Of a stretch of DNA of 64,000 nt, positions 46,963 to 57,300 are shown in pieces. Every line of letters starts with the position of its first letter. Within the stretch, counting starts at the first letter, position 1. This stretch comes from Lineus longissimus (taxonomy: Eukaryota > Nemertea > Pilidiophora > Heteronemertea > Lineidae): the NCBI RefSeq assembly GCF_910592395.1, contig NC_088326.1, positions 4,843,001 to 4,907,000 on the forward strand, given 5' to 3'. The notes below the pieces were generated by a model, which saw nothing but the letters and a program-made list of their open reading frames with translations, was not told the origin of the DNA and ran no database searches. The position numbers and the translations under genes are program-made.

Positions 46963-47593
46963 ACACTTAGATGCACATGTCTGAGGCTATGTTCTTCTGC
47001 CTGTAGCCACTGCGAGGGTACCAGTTGCACAAACATTGAAATTATTGTAATGAATGACAGTGACATTGACAATGATGATGACGATGTCTAAATGACTAGA
47101 AAAGTATCCATTTTAATCAGCACTTGCGGTGGGTAATTAGCATATTTCACATGATGCAATGCCTTTTATTGTTTTAATACCATATTTCTTAAGTTTCATT
47201 GCCTCTAAGTTTATTGGGGTAGACTCTTAAATGGTCACAAAAGGAGAATTTGTGACGAAAATTACTAATATCAAGATTTCTTAGAAAATCGACAAAAATT
47301 GGTGACTAATTAACATATTACCCACGATGCAACATATTTTTTCTCGTCAAGAATGGTTTCATTGATTTCCTTGATACCGAAAACATATGATTAGACACCT
47401 TGATTGACTAATTTGGATGATTTTGGACAAAAGTCATTGTTTCCCTATATTTGGCTACTAATTAGCATAAATTAGCATATTTGACCCCCTTCCCCTATTT
47501 GGATTCATTGAGATTTTTAGTATGGTGTTTAGGGGGTCATTCCTGAATGAATACAGGTGGAATCGTTTTTTTTGCAATTTGTGGTGGGTCAAC
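46963..47593. repeat. Right long inverted repeat of the PIN element
   Basis: Reverse complement of 43071-43710. It places an inverted copy of the gene's last codons and 3' flank just upstream of the gene's 5' end. Confidence 0.85.
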
Positions 47594-47799
47594 TGGCTAA
47601 TTTGACTGGCCTATTAACGTAACCGTTAGGGATAAGGTGACTCTTGTACTTTTGAACAAACGGGCAGGTTGGCAGACTGACATGCAAACTTGATACAGTT
47701 CAAGGGGAGGGGGTCCGAAAAATTGGTGGTTGGGGGAAACATACTTTAAGGATGGCCCTTTTTCAATCCAGTGTATAGAATTATGTGACAAATATACAT

Positions 47800-47990
47800 T
47801 GGAACCTCCCTCAGCTGGCACCTCTCTATTAAGGACAGCACTGGTCAGTCCAGAGGGTGTCCTCAAAAGAGAGGTTCTAGTGGAAGTTTGTTTTGGTCCC
47901 AAATTGGTTGTTTCCAATAAAAGTGACCTCTCTATAAAGGACAGCACTTCTCAGTCCCGTGAATGTCCTCGGCAGAGAGGTTCTACTGTA
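47800..47990. repeat. CTCTATTAAGGACA-type repeat
   Basis: Two or three phrases of the form CCTCTCTATTAAGGACAGCACT alternate with AGAGAGGTTC. Related sequence lies in intron 1 of GPCR copies C, D and E (about 8460-8635, 17520-17700, 20850-21015). It ends about 10 bases from the donor of the exon at 48003. Confidence 0.6.
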
Positions 47991-48002
47991 GTTCCTACTC
48001 AC

Positions 48003-48303
48003 GCTCCATTGCCTCTGCCATTTTCCCATTGATCCTCCGGGATGTAATAGGTGACTCCGTACATCGCTCGATCGACCTGAAAGTCTTTTTCCATGGTTTC
48101 ACCCCACTGGTTGATTTCACCCCCGGTTGTTCTACAATCAGTCGCAGGTTTCGTATTGAGCTGAAAGACGATGTCGGTTGTGAGGCTTGAAACCCTAGTG
48201 TGGCGATTTCGGGTTTCTGCCGATAGTATTGACTGAAGAGATTGTTGCCACAAGTGTGGGTTCTCGTCACAGAAATTACGAAGTCGGGTTTCCATAAAAG
48301 TAA
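48003..48303 (-). CDS. Probable upstream exon of the aerolysin-like gene
   Basis: An open frame of about 100 residues ends at a perfect donor (GTGAGT, 48002-47997) leaving two bases of a codon. The terminal exon at 42424 supplies one base, so the phases fit. The peptide contains DIVFQLNTKPATDC and GGEINQWGETM, with conserved-looking cysteines and tryptophans, and ends in a glycine/asparagine-rich stretch. The acceptor near 48304 is weak, so the 5' border is uncertain. No signal-peptide exon was found further upstream. The pairing with 41719-42424 is inferred from strand and phase only. Confidence 0.45.
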
Positions 48304-49900
48304 CTTTGTTTAGAACCATAAAATGTGTGAACACTTATGTACATATGCGTAAATATGTGCGCATATGCGTATATATATATATAGGCGTACAGTGCCAATT
48401 ATGGGGTATTGAAATGAGACCTAGAAATCCCGCATGAAAATCAAACCTACATACAGAGGTTGTATATATTATATATATTATATATACCCCACTCATTTAT
48501 ATGTCCAACAACATATATACAATATATATGCCCACCAATTTCCCACTACTATATGCCCTGCAATTTTCCACCACCGTAATTGGGCTTGTTTTGACAATCT
48601 GTTTGAGAGAATTTTACTGTATACTGCTGCCACCTGGGGTCACACTATTAATTATTCTTTTAAGGTTGTGTCCCTATATACCCCATAATTATGTCCATCA
48701 AAAAACGACCTATTTTACTTTCCATCTCAATTTTGATACAATTAAGATATTTCCAATTTTCTTTCACCAAATTGTTCCATAAGGATCACCATTTTGCAGA
48801 AATTAGAAACTTTTTAGGTAGTCAAATTTCAATGATTGATATTAATGTGCTATGTCCAGGGCAGCGACACGAACAGATTCTTGCAATCATGTCTGCCGGA
48901 ATGTTCCTTAGTAACCTCTGAAATGGTCGACCAATATTATTGTCTCCAACACTCCCAGTCTCCTTAAACTTAGGTATCAGGCGCATGGGTGGATCCAGGA
49001 ATTTCAGCAGGGGGCGGTCGAGATGGGTTTTCCGGTATTTGAGAACATCAAAAATAGCAAGATTCAGTTGATTTTAGGATGTTTCAGGGCCGTAGGAACG
49101 ACTTGGGATGGGAGGGGGCTGAGGTGGGTTCTTCAATAAAACATTCACTGTTTAAAGGTCCGGCTCAGGGTGGGGATGTATAGGTGAACCGCCAGCGGGG
49201 GGGGGGTCTGATCACTGTCCCCGGAAAAATTTGAAATTTAAAGACCGCAGATGCGTTTTACCGACATTTCAGCACTCTCATTTTCACAACACTGACAAGC
49301 CAAATATGGGGGGGGGGGGGGGGGCAGCTGCCCCCTGCTCCTACGGGCTTGCTTTTTTCCTTGGAAAAATAGTGACGAACTTCAAAATTTTTTCTGACAG
49401 TGACCTAACCATGTTCCAGTGTTGTGGAAAGTAATCCATGATGTACAAAAATTTTAATATAATTAGGCGCGACCCGACCGCAGAAGAACACGTGGTCGAG
49501 AAGACTTAATTGGTAGGATGAGTTTCGGCCCGAGTTTCCAAAATGACTCGGGGGGGGGGGGGCTGAAAGAGGCTTACCAGTCTTTTACAAAGATTATGGT
49601 CATGAAGGTATGCCGTTAATTAGGCTGTCTGGTCACGGAAAACTGGATCCGCCCTTGCAGGCGCTCCATAGTCCGTCTGGTCGGCACATTGTCCCCTTCC
49701 AAAATCTCTTGCATACTGTCTTTGCGTCACCACTGATTTTATCGCTGAGTATAGGCCACAACGATTTATATCCGGTGCTGGGCATCTACTCAATATCAGC
49801 AGAGCATAATGGAGCAATATTATTAGGAACTTTTTTTAGCGGGAAAACAAATTAGGTAGTTTTTGATAGACCACCCTGGAATTATCTTTTCGAAGATGAT
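48304..49900. other. No recognised gene; TA-rich and G-run sequence
   Basis: TA/TATA microsatellite-like stretches lie at 48370-48390 and 48460-48530. Guanine runs lie at about 49198, 49306-49324 and 49548-49562. A GC-richer open stretch at 49620-49817 on the minus strand is not recognised. Confidence 0.4.
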
Positions 49901-49904
49901 GGTT

Positions 49905-50095
49905 AGGCTGTGCCCTTTCCAGTGTAATTTGGTAGAGGATGAAATCCATTTTATTCTGTCATGTCCAAAAGTTTTCAACTTTAACGAAACCTTTTGTAGA
50001 AGACCCTCACAATGGTAGAAGTTACTCTTAGTCCCATTGATTTGTTTATTAAGGTTCTTTACTCTCGCAAATTAATGATATTATACTAAAAATAT
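49905..50095 (+). pseudogene. Non-LTR retrotransposon C-terminal zinc-knuckle fragment
   Basis: The plus frame reads CPFQCNLVEDEIHFILSCPK, the CxxC...H...C knuckle found near the end of many non-LTR reverse transcriptase proteins. It is followed by a degenerate IDLFIKVLYSRK-like helix. Upstream and downstream parts are missing. The fragment is short, so the family is not assigned. Confidence 0.55.
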
Positions 50096-50816
50096 CAACA
50101 TTTGTCCATTCACTTTACTGTCTCCAGGCTCTGTCCATTGTTATCTTATTGTAGTTCCTTGTTCATATTACTTGGGCAACATCACCAAGATGCCTTTTAT
50201 CTCACTGAAACAGTAGACCGAGACAGAAACGTCATCTCTCTCCTGGACCAACAAACACCTGCTTTTCCTATAGGCTGTACGGACAATAACAGCCTTTCAA
50301 ACATACGTGTACATTCAGCAGGGGTTGGTGAGGACTGAGCTAAAACGATGTCCTGCTGTTTATAGGAATATGGTAATATTGAGAGTTCCTTCACCATGCT
50401 TGGCCTGGCTTAAAATTCTCTCTTTGATAATCCTCAAAGGAAACTACAAATCAACACATCAAAAGGACATGTTATAAGAAATCAAAATAGAGAATCAGAA
50501 TTGACTTAAGTATTCTTTTATTTAAAGAGTAAAACATAAAACAGATTTGATTAAAATAAAGAACTACAAAATGATCAAGGTAATATTGATATGACGTGCT
50601 CTTTGATACTCATACAGTTCTTTACTACAACCCACATTTCCCTCTTACATCTGCCAACATGTGTGATTAAAATATTTCCAAAAATAAAGAAATTGTATAC
50701 GTTGTGTACATTCCTAATTAAAATAGCCCATCCCAATTACAGGGTACTTCTAAGAATCAAACCTTTCTTGCGGGTCATTTCAAAACTATGGGGCATACAT
50801 AATGCCCCACAACCAC
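50096..50816. other. 3' flank of the SET gene, with poly(A) signal
   Basis: On the minus strand an AATAAA lies at 50522-50517, about 295 bases after the SET-gene stop. A repeat with ATGGGGCATAC and GCCCCAC ends at the stop codon. No other gene. Confidence 0.45.
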
Positions 50817-51376
50817 TTAAGCTGTACTCACAAACACTGCATGTAAACATCTATGTTTCTGGCTCAAATAATAGTTTTGAACAGGAACATTTTCATGAGA
50901 ACTGTTTGTACTTTGATGGGGGCATTTCTGTTTCATTGCTTTTGGTGTGCTGAATGAAACTGGTGATACAGGAAAATTATTATCAGTTACATCTTGCATA
51001 TCAAATTCAATGTCTACACACACAGTAGGCCTAGTGAGTGGTACCAATGCCTCAGTCTTATCACCATCATTTTCAACATTATTTGAATCATCAAAAATAT
51101 GTTCAATGGTGCTGTGTAGTGGAACTCTTCCCACTGATTGGTAAGTTTGTGAATACCTCTCATAGTTCGCGCCACCCACTCCGACACAATGTGGATCACT
51201 ATCCTCCTGTGTTACCAAGATGACGGTTTCTTTGGCATTGTCCTCAGATGAATTGCCTTGAAGTTCCTCTGTGACTTCTTCATCATGATAACATGTAATA
51301 TGAGGCTGCTTTCCTACTGCACGATCCCCATTTCCATTACTCCTATGAGAAGTATCACTCTGTTCTGATAATGTCA
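50817..51376 (-). CDS. SET gene, last coding exon
   Basis: The acceptor TGATTGCAG precedes it (51385-51377). The frame enters after one base and runs 186 codons to TAA at 50817. The peptide is acidic and rich in S, T, D, E, N and Q (for example EEVTELQ-like and DDSNNVENDGDK), without recognised domains, probably a disordered tail. The stop lies at the edge of a dispersed GGGGCAT/ATGCCCC repeat, so the last codons may have been shaped by its insertion. Confidence 0.65.
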
Positions 51377-54300
51377 CTGCAATCATATAAACAAGACAAT
51401 ATACCGTACTTTTTGTTATACCTTCAATCTAGACATTGTCAATGATTGTGAGCAATTATGGAGATACCCCAGCCTGCCTTGCTCCATGTGTGCATCTACA
51501 CTACAGGAAATAACCGTAACACATATTTGTTGGAAATGAGCAGAAGCCATTTAAGATGGCCTAAGGCTAGTAGCCATATTGGATGAGGGATGTTGAGTCA
51601 ACACCAGTTAAGTGAACTTGGTTATAAAAAAAATTATATATTGTTATTTTGAACACACTTTGACCTCGGTGACTTTGAAAATTTTGTCAAGGACAAAATA
51701 CACACTTTACATGTTATGTCTCGTTAAGAGATCCACATTCCACTGAATTTTGGGAAGCTGCAACAGACTTATCACGTTTTGTGTTTTTGCATTCTGCCCC
51801 CTATTGGCTTTACTCCAAGTTGAAACAACGAAACCTTGACAAGGCACTGATACATACCACTAGATGAACATATACCCTAGTTGTTATTGAGAAACTGGGA
51901 CACACATTTGGCAGCCACCTGCCCGACTATACCCAAAGTCAAGCAAAGGAAATGCAAAAAAGCGGGAATTCAAAAAATTTGAAAAAGGAAACTGCGTCCA
52001 TAAAAAAAATCACGTATCATATGATGCAGGGACATGGGCAGATCAATAATCAAAAGTCATTATGGTTCTAGATAGCAGCATTTGCAAGATATGGCCAAAA
52101 GAGTTTGAATTAGGGCCGTGAGTTTGAGCACCACCTGGTGGCAAATTAGGGCACTCAATTCAGCGGAATTTCGGTTTCCTATTAGAGACCCCCAGGGGCT
52201 ACCTCTCCACCCCATGTTGACGCCACACACATAAGCCATTTGAGCCATTTTACTAGTACCAGCTCTGCTGACTTCGCCAGCTGAGCTAAAAAATCAGTCG
52301 GTCCATTTTCTTTTAAATGAAAGACTATGACACTGACACAATATGCACACTCATGATACCTATAACACATCACCCAAGTATGGGGTATATTTACCAATGA
52401 AACCCTCCTTGTTGGGCATTCAAATATATTGGGCATATGAATATAATGCCCCACAATTCTGCACATGGCACGGCTCATTACAAGATACATCTTACTTTAT
52501 TAAGGCGTGGGTATAATAATGTAATTGTAACTGAGCCTCATCCGACCCTATGACATAAGCAATGCAGAGCGTGGTATGCCCCTGAAAAGGCAACTTCCTT
52601 AGAGAGTCAGCTGACTATTTTCCTTTAAATGAGAGGTCTGCACACTCATACTCGGAAGTACGTGTAGCATGATAATCATGTACGGGATATTTTCAGTTTC
52701 ACCAATCAAACCTTTCATGTGGGGCATATAGAAATAAGGGGCATATTGTTATCTGGGAAACGTTTGCCTGCATTTTACTTTTGTGACAATTCATGACCTT
52801 TAGTGCCTGATTAGTTTCCAGAAAAAAAATCTTTGTCCTTTCTATTTTTTTGCAAGCCATCAAAATTTGACAAAAATAGGTGAATTCCAGTCACATTGGG
52901 AAAACTCAAAAGAAATTCGGACACCGAAGGTTTTAAGAGATTGTCGACCTCTGAATGCTGGAATGAAAACAAAAATTGAGGAAAGGTCTGAAAGTATCAA
53001 GTAATGAGGGGAACCTGTAATCTAGCCTACAGGTCACTCATTGGGCAAATCCCCCCTTTAAACTGAACAGAGGTCCAAAATACCTGCGAGTATGACTAAA
53101 GGCATTCAAGAAGTATCCAATTATCTTAATTCCATGAAGGTTTTTAGACAAAACACTGGTGGATTTGAAGGGTAATTAGGTCAGGTGCATGTAATAGTGG
53201 GGCATTATATATGCCCCATATTTTTTAAATGACCCACAAGAAAGGTTTCATTCTTAAAAGTACCCCGTAATTGGGGTGATACTATATATGCTATTATCAC
53301 ATTTTCTTCATTGTTTTCTGATTTTTTTTCTATAATTTTTTGCATTAGTGTGCATTGTTCAGTTAGAAATCAGGGGCCATATTCACAAAGCCTTGAGTTC
53401 TTAACTTTACGCAGTACGTAAGCTATTGTTAGGCCGGGAATGAACAAAAGGAAACCTGCAAGTGGACAATAGTTTACGCATTGCGTATAGTTAAGAGGGC
53501 TTCATGAATACAGTCCCAGAATTAATGTCTATTGTTCCAAATTCAAAGCCTGCTTTTCTCAAGTTTATCAACTTGAACATGGATTTTATTTTCACTTTGT
53601 GCTGTTTGCAATGGGTTTCAGTGGTTTTCTTTAATCAGTGATCATAATCCATGCAGTGGATCTGTTTTGTGACTTTTGAGGGACTGCAACAGCCAAATGG
53701 CGCTACGTGCTGACAACACTACACAAGTTACCTTTCATCAAATTCTGTGCAAGTTTTTTTTTAAATTACCTTTGGCTCGGTGTATATCCGAGGTTTCAGT
53801 CACATCCTCCTGATTAATTGGTCAGACATTTTCTTTCCCTGGCTGATCAGACTCGGTCATAGCACTTTTACTTCCGTCAGACAGGAGTTGCGACTTTCCT
53901 GAAAGCAGTCAATTCAAAAACTAGAATTGGAAATTTGCTTGGCAAATTTGATGAACACGACGGAAGACTATATCCGACAAGAGGACAAGGATCAGACTGT
54001 TACGGTTAAAACAAATACCAAAGTTTACTTGAAAGCCGCTGTAAATGACAATGGGGGCAAACCTTCCTCTGAGATAGGTGGTGCTCATAATTACAAAACA
54101 TCCAGACCAGAGGAAGTGGCGCAGTGGCAAGATCCACGCCTGTTACCACTGAGTTGGCTGGTTCGAATCACAGTCCGACATCAGGCCTCATGTGATAGAA
54201 AGGGCGATTCTCTTTGACAGTGTAGGTTTACTCTGAGGACTCCGGTTTCCTCCTACATAGCACCAAATTTGCCCAATTTGTCTAAAGTGCTAATAATGCT

Positions 54301-57300
54301 GTATTAGGCACTCAGCTCTATTCTCAATATCTTTGATAGAGGCAGTGGACAACACATCACAACCATTAGTTACTATTAGTGCATACTGAGACTACCTCTC
54401 TGACTGGTTTTGAACGTTCTTCAAGCAAATCTTTTAAGAAATATCTTCTCATTATTACCTTCGAAAGAAAGGTGGAAATCTTGCAGCAGGATATCCATCA
54501 GAGTGATCAATAGGCGCCCATTTTCATCCTTCAATTTTCCTGTGGTCACCAGCTCGCACAAGATCATGTTCTCCGGCAACAAAAAGTCATTGCCGGAGAA
54601 CATGACCTTGTGCGATCTAGTGACTCGGATCACCCATTCGGGCAGTTTTATTATTATATGACTAACTCAAGAGCCTTCATTTAATAACAATTCACAATCT
54701 TACCTTTCTTAACATTGCCAGGTCTATCCCCAAGTTTGAATTTGGTAAGAAGGCCTTTGGCTTTCATCCTTATTTCCTCATCACAACTGGACGCACACTG
54801 TAAAAGAAAGGATTATCATGCAAGCTCATTTTCAAAAGCAGCCTTCCTCTACTCACAAACAAGATTAGTTGAGTGGTGAATGAACTCAAAGGCAAATTCA
54901 CATCTCTATGGTTCGAAATAAATTTCAGGAATTCCTACCCAAAGGCAATAGTTGATTGACAAATACAGTAATCAAAGTTCTATTAGAATTGCTAAACAAA
55001 ATTTTGATATGGCGTCATTGATTTAGATTTTAAAATGCAAAATTGCTGCATGGTTGGAAAAAGTAATTTCGAACCTTGCACCATTGATGCTAGACTATGA
55101 CCAGGGAAAAGAAACAAGACTCGGAGAACAGAATACTTGCGACTGTAATGTCATGACTCACCTTGTCCAATGTTTGCAAAAGTTTAGGGTCTAATTCTTT
55201 AAGGCCAAGTAAAAATTGAGGTGTTGCCTCTATATCATCAAGTATCAGAGTCAATGTCCTTCTTGTAAAAAGTACTGCCTGTAATTACAACAAGAGGCCC
55301 AAGGGCCTGGCGCTCAGCTGAAATGGATAGGTGAAGGCAAGGGCCAAGTGTGTGTCGGTACCGTTATTATGAGGCAACGTGAAGCTATAACGTCTAGCAC
55401 GCAGAAGTGCTGATGCGAAAGACCTTCTTGCTATATCAGTGCATGCTGAAGTACTGAGTTGACGTCACCCTGCTATTATGACGTAAAGTCATTTCTATTG
55501 CCGTTGCAGTAGTTGGGTGTGTGATGACGTCAAGGAGTTGTGTGGTACGTGATGTCAAAGAGTAGAGTCCTTGTCTTCATGCAGCGTAGGTGGAACTAAT
55601 AACATGCACATGGACACAAGGTACATAATTATTACAGTGTATTTTGTGAGGTGGGGCCTGGTGCTTTACAATGGTCAAATGAACCGACTGTTGTCTGGAC
55701 ATTGATGAAGTGGATGCAGCCAAATGTTTGGGACGGTCTTTTTTGTATGTGAAGAAAAGAAGATAAAGAGTTGGTTAACAAAATGAACTTTATTGGTGCG
55801 GCAGATATTTGATGCCTTTCGGCAGATATTTGAAGCGCCTTGCGGCAGATATTTGTTGCCTTGCGGCAGATATTTGATAACGCTCTCCGGGAATGGAAAG
55901 CAGTAAAACGAGTAAGCACACCTAACTCTGAATGTGGGAACAGCAAGTGCTTTCCTGGACTTGAAATGTGCTAACGACTCCTCTTGCAATAACCAACAAC
56001 AGTTAATCTGTAAAAAAAGAGAAGAGAAATTAACACTGACTGAATAAAAAAGGGTGACATAGACGGGGAAATGTACACCACCGGATACAGTCTGTGCTTG
56101 ATCAGGCATCGGTCAGATGATATCCTGAACAAGGCATCCATGGAAACAAATCCAGAAAGAGACTTAACCTTCGAAGGGCACACTTATTACTCAGTGAAAA
56201 GTCAGTCCTGTGGGCTGTTTTCCAATTCAAAATAAAAGTGTAACCTCTTTAAATTAGTCTCACAGACTGAACCATAACACTCAACAGCCAACCGTGCCCA
56301 CATGATGTGAGCCGAGAGCTGGGCTTAAAGATGAGCGAGTGGTGTACTACATTTTGAAAATTGTCTATCGTCTACGACATGTGACAGAACAGGATCTAGT
56401 GGACTTAATGATGAGGTACTATCAAATAAGGTGTCCATCAAATGAATCATGAGGGCCTGTTGAGTTATACTCTAAGCCTGTCCTATAGCCTTCTAGGGCT
56501 AGGCTATGGTTTTTGTCTTTTTTACAGCTACAGTACAGCCATGCACAGCGCAGTGTACAGACAGTACAGGATTGCAAACCAAAAACATGAGCATTGCTGC
56601 GTAACGAAACTGCAGTGGAATTCATACTACGATGTCATAATGTGACTTTCAAAATAATTGTAAACAAACGTAAATGGCGAAATTTGTTGCAAAATTGCCA
56701 ACCACAACAACTCAGGGACCGTAGCCAAAATGGCCGACGGCGAATTCTCCGGTCGCTAGCGCAGTCCATAAACAAGCATCAATTTTACCAACTTTGGGCG
56801 CAAGCTTGGTCATCAAATTTACAGAACTGTTAGAAATACATCCAAACAACATATATATACAGTTAAAAGTGCATAAAAATCCCGTTTCAACCTCCGGGCG
56901 CAACCTTTTTTTCTCCGCCAGACGCCGGGCCCTACCGGTCGTTATTTAGTGCGACCGCCACCAGAGTGTTTATCAGAATATCACGATCTTTCGCCGTTTT
57001 AATAGCGCGTTTTAGGCAGATTAATCAATTATTACATGCATGCATTATATATCACCGAAATGATAATTGCGTAGGCTATTTGAAACTAAGTTCAGATATT
57101 ATTTTTGATCTTTGAATTGAATTTAGGCGAGTGATTTTTGACACCCGGTCGACATATCAGGACTTGCAAAATTCACGCGAGATCGCTTGCATCATCGGCA
57201 CGTTTGAAAACCGAATTTCACAAATTCCACAAATATTTATCACATACCATATGTATCACCACAAAGGTAACTCTCTAGACTATTTGAAACCAAGTTCAGA

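Larger units (their letters stand above)
42950..47660. mobile_element. 4.7-kb element with about 630-bp inverted repeats, encoding a PIN/CXC protein
   Basis: The left arm (43071-43710) and right arm (46963-47593) are reverse complements over about 630 bases with few differences, including one 10-base loss. Weaker complementarity continues outward to a GTTCAAAAG / CTTTTGAAC pair at about 42955 and 47655. Each arm's inner end carries the C-terminal coding part of the enclosed gene. The whole lies in the intron of the aerolysin-like gene. No clean target duplication could be fixed. It may be a foldback-type transposon, or a gene whose 3' end was duplicated in inverse orientation upstream of itself. 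Confidence 0.6.

Noticed and set aside
48003-48303. Overlapping second frame reading as a basic protein
   Set aside because: No splice-site fit; the frame ending at the GTGAGT donor has the better composition.
50591-50953. Plus-strand open frame opposite the SET gene end
   Set aside because: Overlaps a dispersed repeat and the antisense of the last exon; no splice or domain support.
54108-54180. tRNA gene
   Set aside because: A and B boxes are present but the arms do not pair as a cloverleaf, and a SINE-type body follows.
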